Origin: Cordilura impudica
Taxonomy: Eukaryota; Arthropoda; Insecta; Diptera; Scathophagidae
Direction of reading: 5' to 3'
Length of the DNA: 64,000 bases
NCBI GenBank assembly: GCA_963682025.1
Contig: OY821519.1
Coordinates: 10,529,668-10,593,667, forward strand
Part shown: in pieces, positions 55,815 through 64,000 of the stretch
Layout of the letters: the number at the start of each line of letters is the position of its first letter
Numbering within the stretch: position 1 is the first letter of the stretch
Notes under the pieces: model-generated
Database searches by the model: none
What the model saw: only the letters and a program-made list of their open reading frames with translations
Told to the model about the DNA's origin: nothing
Program-made: the position numbers and the translations under genes

Positions 55815-56330
55815 TTTTTTATTATGATTGAGTTCGAAATTAGTCAATATTATAAATATTTTATACTAAATATTTTATTCAAAGTTTTGTACTGTAATAT
55901 TGTTTTAGGTATATATGTACTTTCCTTTGGATTATCCGAATATTGTTGTTCTCAATCCAGTTGAATAATATATGTTATTTACTTATATTGACAAAAAAAA
56001 AAGTTGCTTATTATCCTCGAAGAAAAACATTAATAGTAATCAGTTTTTAATGTCAGAGCACGTATTTATGAAAACTCACAAAGTGTAAATAACATTTAGT
56101 TAAATTCTCATAGAGTTAATTGTTTTTTTTTTTTTTGGCCTGTTTTTATTATAATTTCTTACTTATTGTGTTTTAATAAAAACAATGATGAAAGAATTAA
56201 TTTTTATCTGAAAAATGCAATACACTGTTCAATTCGGATTGTTTTGCAGTGAAATTAACGTTAATAAACAAACCGTTAAAAATATATTTTTATTTTATTA
56301 TAAAGAAATTTAATATTGTTGTACTTTTTT
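55815..56330. other. AT-rich stretch without recognised content
   Basis: No motif seen; the open frame from 55,779 overlaps the H9 end and is not a gene. Confidence 0.4.
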
Positions 56331-56332
56331 CA

Positions 56333-56793
56333 TATCATTTGAAAGGTATTTCTTTGCAGATGTTCACCATAGTTACAGATGTGCACCATCTGGTACATTT
56401 TTTTTTGGAGGAAAATTCATTTAAAGTTGCTACTAACATATTCATAAAACACATATTTAGGCTTCAAATAAAAAACTAATCAATGATGTGTGTATGTTTA
56501 TTAAATTTGTGTTGAACTGCGAATTGGCTAATATTAATTCGCATACCTTTAGGCTCTTATAAAATTATTTATTAATAAACCCCGTTATATTTATATCTTC
56601 TGTGTGTTCAACAAATATTTGTAATGAAATATAATGAATTTTATTTCAAAATTCAGAATTTAATGAATTTTATTAAATATTCATAAATTTGTTATATATG
56701 CATAGATTAAAAAAACATTGAAAGTAAAAATTTAAGGAAAAAATTAAATTTCCTAGAACTTGTACTGGAATTTCGAGGTCTGGGCTCTGCTGG
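56333..56793 (+). mobile_element. Helitron-like element, copy H10, degraded
   Basis: ATTTGAAAGGTATTTCTTTG, TTACAGATGTGCACCATCTG, AAGTTGCTACTAACA and CATACCTTTAGGCTC follow the family order. It ends TTTCGAGGTCTGGGCTCTG-CTGG before T, and CTGG still fits CTRR. The 5' TC end is not recognisable, and about 120 bp of extra AT-rich sequence lies inside. Confidence 0.65.
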
Positions 56794-56799
56794 TATATA

Positions 56800-58900
56800 A
56801 TGGTATCTTAATTATTGTTAAGAAATTAAAAACAGTATTTTATTATTAAGAATTCAACCAAATGCCAATGATCTACTAATTGACATATTTTAATTAAAAA
56901 AAAAGTATGTATATACATATATTTATAATTGATTTAAAGTGAAACCGATCATCTTGTCCGTCATTATCACACAAAGGTAAAAAAAAAGAGTAATTGTATT
57001 TAAGATTTTCAGTTTAAGATTTTATTGCTATCATCACATATTTTATAATGTGTGTTTCAAATCAAATGGCAAAATTTGATGGCAGGTCATTTTGGTTTTA
57101 TTGAATTTTGTAGGTATTTAGAAAAGCCTTTTTATAGTTGCTTTCAATATACGAAAATTTCACTCTATAAAATCCTTTACAATGGGATTAATGTCATCTA
57201 AAAATTCTGATAAATGATTTGTTTGAATGACACATTTTAATACCGTAATTTTTCATTTGTTACTTAATAAAACATGCAAAGCTTTTGAAAGATTTATTTT
57301 TTCACTTGTAAAATTATGCGTTCCCAAAAAAAAAGGGGTAGAATAACAACAAGACATCAAGAAAATCGAACAAGATTTTCCAAAAAAAAAAAAAAGACAA
57401 GAACTTAAAGGATTTTTAATGCCTTTGTTTGCGAATAAATGATAACGATGATGATGTACTATTGAAGAAACAACAAGATGTACCTTGACGATGATTTTTT
57501 TTTTATAAAATTACAAAAAATTATATGCAAATGTATGCAGATCCGCTTTTGTCATGTCAACGCGGGCAAATCACATTTTTTCTATTTTTTTTTGTTAAAT
57601 TTTCTTCATCTTGTTTGAATTGTAGAAGGACAATATTCTTTTGTCATCATGAATGAGTATAAAAATTTAACATTTGATTGTTGTGTTCGTACTCCTGCAT
57701 ACTTGAAAGATGATGAAAAAGCTGAACATGTTTTATACTCGTATTCATATTCCCTATATAGTATATAAAGTATGTATAAGAAAAATACCTTAAAAATATG
57801 TAAAATGCTGAATTAATTCGTAAATCTTTATTATACAAATAAAAAAAAAAATCATAATATTTTTTTCTTTATTTTTTTGTCTGAAAAGTTTTTCTGGGTT
57901 TTATGCAAAACGAAAAAACAAATTCCAAAAAAAGCAGGTGTTTAAAATTTAAAAAAAAAACTTTAAAAATATGTTAGAAACTCCTTAATGTTTATAAATC
58001 GGCTTTAGTCTTTAATGTAAAAAATTTAAAAGATTTTATTTTTAAATTTTAGCTTGAGGGTGGTGCTAAATTTAGATGTCTTAATTTTTAAATTTATACA
58101 CTTTTCAATTTTATTACATTTTGAATTGTTTGTGTGTGTTTTTTTTTTCTTTTTTGATTTCATGTTATTTTTCTTTGCAGTAACGTAAAAAATATTTTCC
58201 ACTAAAATAACAATTGCTCATCAAAAAATAAACATAATATCAGTCATTCGTTCCCTTCGTTTTATAATCCCTGTATTTTGAAGTGAAGCCCTGTTAGTAT
58301 ACCATGGAACAACACAGCAGCAACAGGCAGTCAGTCATCACACAATTTGCTAATTATGTTTTTATATTTTTTAAAAAATATTTTTATTTCACTTACTCGG
58401 ATTCACCTCCTAACAACAGCAACAGCGTTTGTAATAGAACCACCCTAATTGCTAAAATTAATCCTCTAATATCAGCCGCATAATAACCAATGCAGAAGAA
58501 ACTGGATTATTTTTTTTGAATGCGCCCCAGACCGAACAAGGGCGTGTAAGTCCGAGAAGTTCACGGTGGAAAACATGGTAGAGAAAGAATAACTTTCTCT
58601 TTTTTTATGTACTTTTATGTACTGTTAACAACAGAGGCTCTGACAAAAGACAATTGCTCATGATTGGAAAATCAAAAGCTCTATAAACGAGTGCCCAAAT
58701 ATTTTATTACAGAAAATGTTTGCTTCCAAGACTGCGAAGAATGCCTTATTCTGCAAAACCATTTTAATTTAACAGAATAGTTTAACGATTTTGTGAATTT
58801 CGATGTCAACATTACTTCTACGGGGTCTCTTACCGATAATGAAATTATTATTATTATTGTTAGAATTAAATATTATTATTATTATTAGAATTTGGTTAAA
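56800..58900. other. AT-rich stretch without recognised content
   Basis: Poly-A/T runs and an ATT microsatellite near 58,850-58,885. No coding motifs or repeat ends were found. Confidence 0.4.
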
Positions 58901-58904
58901 AAAC

Positions 58905-59050
58905 CTATAGTTATAACGAATTTTTTTTTCGAACTTCTTCCAATTTCGTTATACCAAAATTTCAGTGATACATATGTATAATGAATCAATAGCTATAACG
59001 TAGTATTTTTCGATTCTCTTCGGATGCATTATATCGACGTTTCACTGTAA
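58905..59050 (-). repeat. Duplicated pogo/Tigger-like terminal sequence
   Basis: On the minus strand CAGTGAAACGTCGATATAAT resembles the CAGT(G)GAACCTCGATATAACG ends of pogo/Tigger elements. A diverged second copy (CACTGAAATTTTGGTATAAC) lies about 75 bp away in the same orientation, with TATAACG repeats in each. No transposase is present. Confidence 0.45.
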
Positions 59051-59171
59051 AACTAAAATATAACATGCACATATTTATATTCATATCAATTTTCATTTCT
59101 ATAATATATCAGTAATAAGTTAGTTATGAGCAACTGTAAACATATGTCTTAGAGATGTGCCAACAATAAAA

Positions 59172-59558
59172 ATATCGCACCTGTACTTCTAAAGTGAATC
59201 AACTCAAAATTTACAATTTGTCAGTAGAGGCAAAAAACGTTTTTTTTTTTAATATTTAATAAAAAATTTAAAAACAGTTGTTTCATTGTATATTTAATTT
59301 TTGCGATTTTTTCAGTGATCAGTACAAATAACAATTCTTTTGGGTGGAACTCTAAATATGTCTTTTTAGTGGATTCTAAAGAAGCTACTCCTATAACACA
59401 AAGAGCGTTACAACTGTATTTTTTTTTTGCGAAAGAGTAGAAAAATCGCTGTAAGATTTTTACAGTAGATAGATATGACCACTGTGTATCGTTTTCTTAC
59501 AAAAGGTGAAAATAGAAAAATTTTGAGTTGACTCACTTTAGAGGTACAGGTGCGATAT
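59172..59558. mobile_element. MITE family C, copy 2 (intact)
   Basis: The ends ATATCGCACCTGTACTTCTA and (reverse complement) ATATCGCACCTGTACCTCTA continue as inverted repeats for about 40 bp around 387 bp of non-coding sequence. TA could be the duplicated target (59,173-59,174 and 59,556-59,557). Confidence 0.8.
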
Positions 59559-59714
59559 GTTTTCTATCAGAATTCAAAAGTTACGACGTTACCAAATATA
59601 CACAATTATTTTAAATTAAAAAAAGCCGTTAATTTACTTTCATCATTTGGTCATCAAAATAAATTCTCTACTAAAAATACAGAATACAATTTTCTAGATA
59701 TAGTTTTATATAGA

Positions 59715-59765
59715 GACTAACTGTAACCCGATGCACTTCGCTACACCCAACGTAACGAAACAAAA
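59715..59765. repeat. Helitron-like subterminal block
   Basis: TAACCCGATGCACTTCGCTA followed by CACCCAACG is GC-richer than the surroundings and resembles a block near 2,455 and Helitron 5' regions. No TC end could be fixed. Confidence 0.3.
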
Positions 59766-59784
59766 AACTTGGAAAACATTTTGT

Positions 59785-61215
59785 AGAAATTGGCCTTTTT
59801 GATTTTGTCGATTTTTGTTTTTTGCTATTTTTGATTTTGGCGATTTTTGGCTTCAACGATTTTTGTTTTTTGCGATTTTTGATTACCACGATTTTTGTTA
59901 TTCGCGATTTTCGGTTTTAGCGATTTTTGAATTTGGCGATTTTTTGTTTTTTGCGATTTTTGATTTGGGCGCATTTTGATTTGAGCGATTTTTGACTTTG
60001 CCGATTTTTATTTTTTGCGATTTTTGATTGGGACTAGGGGAAGAGCTTGGTAAAAGTGGGAAAATGCACGCTAAATTATGGGAAAATGCCTGTTAAGTCT
60101 ATAGGAAATGCATGCCAAATGGTAAAAATGCATGTCAAAAATGGGCAAATGTTTGCTAAATTTGGGCAAATTTATGGGAAAATGCATGCTAAAAATGGGA
60201 ATTTTTCTGTTAAAAATGAGAAAAACTTGCATGCTAAATGTAGGGAAATTGCATGCTAAATGTAAGGAAATTGCATGCTGAATTAAGAAAAATGATTTTC
60301 AAATCTGCAAATCAAAAAAAAAATTTTCCAAAAAACAAAAACATGCACATGACATGCATTTTTACCATTTAGCATGCATTTCCTATAGACTTAACAGGCA
60401 TTTTCCCATAATTTAGCATGCATTTTCCTATTTCTGTACAGCAAAACCATTTCTCTCATTTTTGATTCTACCGATTTTTGGTTTTGGCGATTTTTGGCTT
60501 CAGAAATTTTTGCTTTTTGCGAATTTTGACTTTGGCGATTTTTATTTTTTGCGATTTATTTTGGCGATTTTTGATTACAGCGATTTTTGGCTTTGGCGAT
60601 TATTGTTTTTGCCATTTTTTATTTTGGCGATTTTTGGCTTCAGCAATTTTTGTTTTTTTTTTTGCGAATTTTGAGTTTGGCGATTTTTGTATTTTTTTGC
60701 GAATTTTAATTTTGGCGATTTTTGATTCCAGCGATTTTTGGCTTTCGCAATTATTGTTCTTGCCATGTTTGATATTGGCGATTTTTGTTTTTGGCGATTT
60801 TTGATTATCACGATTTTTGTTATTCGCGATTTTCGGTTTTAGCGATTTTTGATTTTGGTGATTTTTTTTTGCTATTTTTAATTATGGCGATTTTTTTTTG
60901 CGATTTCTGATTCTGACAATTTTTGGCTTCAGAAATTTTTGCTTTTTGCGAATTTTGATTTTGGCGATTTTTATTTTTTTTGCGATTTATTTTGCCGATT
61001 TTTGATTCCAGCGATTTTTGGCTTTGGCGATTATTGTTTTTGCCATTTTTGATTGTAGCGATTTTTGGCTTCAGCAGTTTTTGTTTTTTGCGAATTATGA
61101 TTTTGGCGATTTTTGTTTTTTTTTGCAATTTTTTATTTTGGCGATTTTTGTTTTTTATAACTTTTTAAGATCTTCGGCTCTGGCAATTTTTGTTTTCGGG
61201 GATTTTTGTTATTTG
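59785..61215. repeat. GCGATTTTTG minisatellite
   Basis: About 1.2 kb built from degenerate units of GCGATTTTTGATTTTG of about 18-27 bp, forming higher-order blocks (for example GGCTTCAGAAATTTTTGCTT repeats near 60,495 and 60,925). It is interrupted by an ATGCATGCTAAA repeat block at 60,040-60,435. The long Phe/Leu-rich or Lys/Gln/Asn-rich open frames here (60,462-61,254) come from the repeat and are not genes. Confidence 0.85.
60056..60433. repeat. Inverted repeat with ~80-bp near-perfect arms
   Basis: AAAATGCACGCTAAATTATG...GGTAAAAATGCATGTC at 60,060-60,138 is the reverse complement of about 60,350-60,428 with two mismatches seen. The loop of about 210 bp is made of AAAATGCATGCTAAA units. 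The RNA could form a long hairpin. Confidence 0.8.
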
Positions 61216-61264
61216 CGATTTGTTATTTCCACGACTACTCACATTGGTAAATAATATACTTGTC

Positions 61265-62090
61265 AAAAGTTTCAAGACTGTAATTTTCATAGTATATGAA
61301 GTGCCACATCCGATCCCGGCCTTTTTTGTGCAACTACTCACATTAATTAGTTATGAACTGAGACAAAGTCCCAAGGCTTTCTCTATTATCGTAAACCAGT
61401 TATATGATATTAAATATTTACTTTGTATGTGGGTGACACATCCATTAGTTCGATCTCGCCCATTTTTGTCCGCCTATTCACATTAATAACTTATGAACTC
61501 CCAAGTATTTAGAAACTACAGTACTCCAGATATATGCCATTAAATATTTACTTTGTATAGGAGGCGCCACGTCCATTAGTAGGATCATGCACATTTTTTG
61601 TCGGACTACTAACATTAATAAGACATGAACTCAAACAAAGTTCCAAGACCTTCATTATTACAGTACTCCACATGTATGATTTTAAATATTTACTTTGTAT
61701 GGGGGCGTCATGCCCACTGATCTCATCCCGCCCATTTCTTTTCCGAATACAAACATTTATAACTTATGAACTCACAGAAAGTCTCAAGGCTTTCACTATT
61801 ATTGTACTCCAGTTATTTGATATTAAATATTTACTTAGTATGGGGTGCCATGCCCACTGATCGTATCTCAACCATTTTTTTGTCCGACTGATCAAATTTA
61901 TAACTTATGAACTCACACAAAGTTCCAAGGCTTTCTCTATTACAGTACACTAGATATATGACATTAAACATTTACTTTGTATGGTGGGTACCACGCCTAT
62001 CGGTCCGCCCATATTTTTTGCAACTCTTCAAATTAGATTAATATGTACAAGTACGTCCATAGTTTCAGAACTCATGCTGTCGAAGTACTC
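61265..62090. repeat. Tandem array of ~140-bp units
   Basis: TAAATATTTACTTTGTAT recurs at 61,411, 61,541, 61,683, 61,824 and 61,964 (spacings 130, 142, 141, 140). Each unit also has ATTAATAACTTATGAACTCA, AAAGTTCCAAGGCTTTC and a GCCACGTCCATT segment. The open frames are repeat-derived. Confidence 0.85.
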
Positions 62091-62253
62091 CAGATATTAT
62101 ATGTTAAAGTTAGACGTTAAAAATCCCCTTGAAAATCCAAAAAAATATAGCCAATTTTTTCTTCCTGATAGCAGTTACCTACTACAAAAATTTCAAGACG
62201 ATCGGTCCAGTGGTGTAGTCTCCTATAAACCACAAACAAACGTACAAAACTCC

Positions 62254-62990
62254 ATTTTTATACCCTATACCACTATGTGGTTTGGGTTTAATGACTTTGT
62301 GCTGCTGTTTGTAACTACCAAAAATATTTGACCTAGACCCATCTTTTATTATACTGATCGACAAAGAATCACTTTCTGGGTCGACTTAGCGAAGGCCGTC
62401 CGTCCGTCCGTCAGTCCGTCTATGTGTTCATGTAAACCTTGTAATGAAACTACAGGTCGCAAATATGAATATATTTTGATGAAATTTTTTATACATGCTT
62501 CTATCGGCCATGGGATGAACGCTATTGAAATTGGTCCATGTCCAGAACTAGTCCCCATACAAATGAAATCGACATAAATTGCCATAAGATCCAAATTATC
62601 ATATAGATCTCAGTCAAATTGGGTTTGTATTCGTTTATTATATCCATTAATCAACAGTCCAAAAATAATCCCTATAGGACAATTCCTAGCCATTGGCCCC
62701 ATATAGAGCTGCTTCCCGATCTCCACTTATTCTGTCAAAAAACAAAAAATTGCACACATTTTTTTCAAATTTGGTTTGTATATATTTTTTTTTAATATAA
62801 GTGGCCAGGATCGGGCCATTTTTCGGCCTAGTCCCCATATAAATATAGCAACCGGTATGAATTTTTTCATATCTGCGGCCAAAAAAATTAATAACAATGC
62901 CACTCAAATTTGGTTTATGCTTATTTTCTATATCCAACCGAAGAGATAGGGTATCGGTCGGGTCTAGACCGACTATAATTTTCTACTTGT
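62254..62990 (-). mobile_element. INE-1-like element, copy D8
   Basis: TTTTTATACCCTATACCACT at the left, CCGTCCGTCCGTCCGTC near 62,398 and GGTCTAGACCGAC with TATAATTTTCTACTTGTTA at the right; the palindrome has one extra G. Nearly complete. Confidence 0.8.
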
Positions 62991-62994
62991 TATA

Positions 62995-64000
62995 TATAAG
63001 ATTTGTGAAAATACATATACATATTTCTTTCATTAACGCTGCAATCAAAACAGACAGCTGTTTTTACAAGTGGTGACAAAAAATTTAGCGCTATTATCGA
63101 TATCATAAAGCGTGTATTTTAGAATGTTTCGTATTTAGACAGAAGAAATTAAAAATTCGAAGACGTTAAAGTGAAGCTCCTGAATTGTTGAATATTTTAT
63201 TATATAATATTTTTAAACTGAACAAAATATAAATATTCGTTTCTTAGTGGGTTATAACATTAATGTCAGCACATACAATTTAAAACATAATAAATTAAGC
63301 AAAATTTTGTCGCTCGCAGTTATTATTTGTTAAATGAAGCAATTTTTGTTATCATTACCAGTTAAAGCGTAAATTCCATGTTATTGTTTTGTTAAACCAA
63401 TGTTATTCACAACTGACTTTATTTGTTGTTGTTTTTTTCTCTCTTCTTTTTTCAATTCTATGAAACGTATCATTTTCAATATTTTATATTTTTAAAATGA
63501 AAAAAAATAAAACTGACAAAATAACTGTAGCAACATGTGCAGTATATTTCATAACATAAATCTCATAAAGAAGCATAGCAGCCATTCCGACATAAATTGG
63601 TACATGTGAAAATTTGATTCAAAATGCACATGTTTTCTTTTTAAACATTTCAGCATTTTTCACTTTAAAACTTAAACATAACGCATGTTTAAGTACTGCA
63701 AAAATCAAATCATTAAGTCAGATGTGTGTAGTTTTTATTATTATTTTATTTTTTTTTTTTTTGTTTAACGAAAATGTACATTCAGTATTAAGTTCACAGT
63801 GAATGTATTCATGTAGGAAAAAAATAAGTAATTTTTTTTTTTTTATAAAAAATTATCATAATCTTGACAAATATCTATGGCATCATGTCAGTTTGTAGAT
63901 AATAAGTCATACCTTCTTGTAACTCGTTTAGGCAGTATATAACTTAAGACAATCTTGGTGGCCACACGCTTTAAGCGCATTTGTTATCTTCACATTAGTG
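62995..64000. other. AT-rich stretch without recognised content
   Basis: Poly-T runs and short open frames without motifs to the window end. Confidence 0.4.

Noticed and set aside
60462..61254. Several overlapping long open frames on both strands
   Set aside because: All arise from the GCGATTTTTG repeat, whose units lack stops in some frames.

Overview
This window reads as a transposable-element-rich intergenic or intronic stretch of an insect nuclear genome, most likely a higher (probably calyptrate) fly. It is strongly AT-rich, has CA/GT, CAA and GTT microsatellites, and is filled with repeat families typical of flies. Two INE-1/DINE-1-like interspersed families (hairpins GTCGGTCTAGACCGAC and TTCGGCTGTGCCGAA) and several decayed transposase types support this. 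I found no convincing host gene, rRNA or tRNA. The only unexplained open frame that could be a host exon is the partial one at the left edge.

Layout. 0-2.8 kb: an edge ORF, an INE-1-like element, a tandem array ending in a Helitron-type 3' end. 3.7-6.5 kb: two opposed non-LTR reverse-transcriptase relics and a mariner relic. 7.7-11.3 kb: a fold-back element whose left arm carries a TTAA-flanked piggyBac. 11.4-12.4 kb: a tandem array. 12.4-16.9 kb: a Tc1/mariner-superfamily relic, then a PIF/Harbinger element holding a truncated Transib (RAG1-like) copy. 19-29 kb: six interspersed elements with TC...CTAG ends, with INE-1-like copies and simple repeats between. 29-32.4 kb: non-LTR and INE-1-like relics and a third, divergent Transib relic. 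32.6-38.2 kb: two MITE families with related terminal repeats, a fold-back repeat and a Tc1/mariner relic. 38.9-43.2 kb: an unclassified DNA transposon with TTAGGGTGCGCC ends, then a MITE split by a Penelope-like retroelement. 43.3-49.8 kb: a Helitron relic with Pif1-helicase tail and canonical 3' end, split by a complete-ended Transib copy that is itself split by an INE-1-like element. 52-64 kb: more Helitron-like and INE-1-like copies, a Jockey-type relic, a gcgatttttg minisatellite with an embedded inverted repeat, and a 140-bp tandem array.

The strongest observation is the Transib copy at 44,989-49,329. It has 5-bp CGTCG duplications, both ends start CACAGTG (the V(D)J recombination signal heptamer), and each end has an AAAAA-centred nonamer-like block at the same 21-bp spacing. 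The DDE and zinc-ligand motifs of the RAG1-core family are visible in the decayed coding region. Second is the 10-copy Helitron-like family whose well-preserved ends insert between A and T. Nested insertions give relative ages throughout. All coding regions assigned to transposons are broken; none looks able to make an intact protein.
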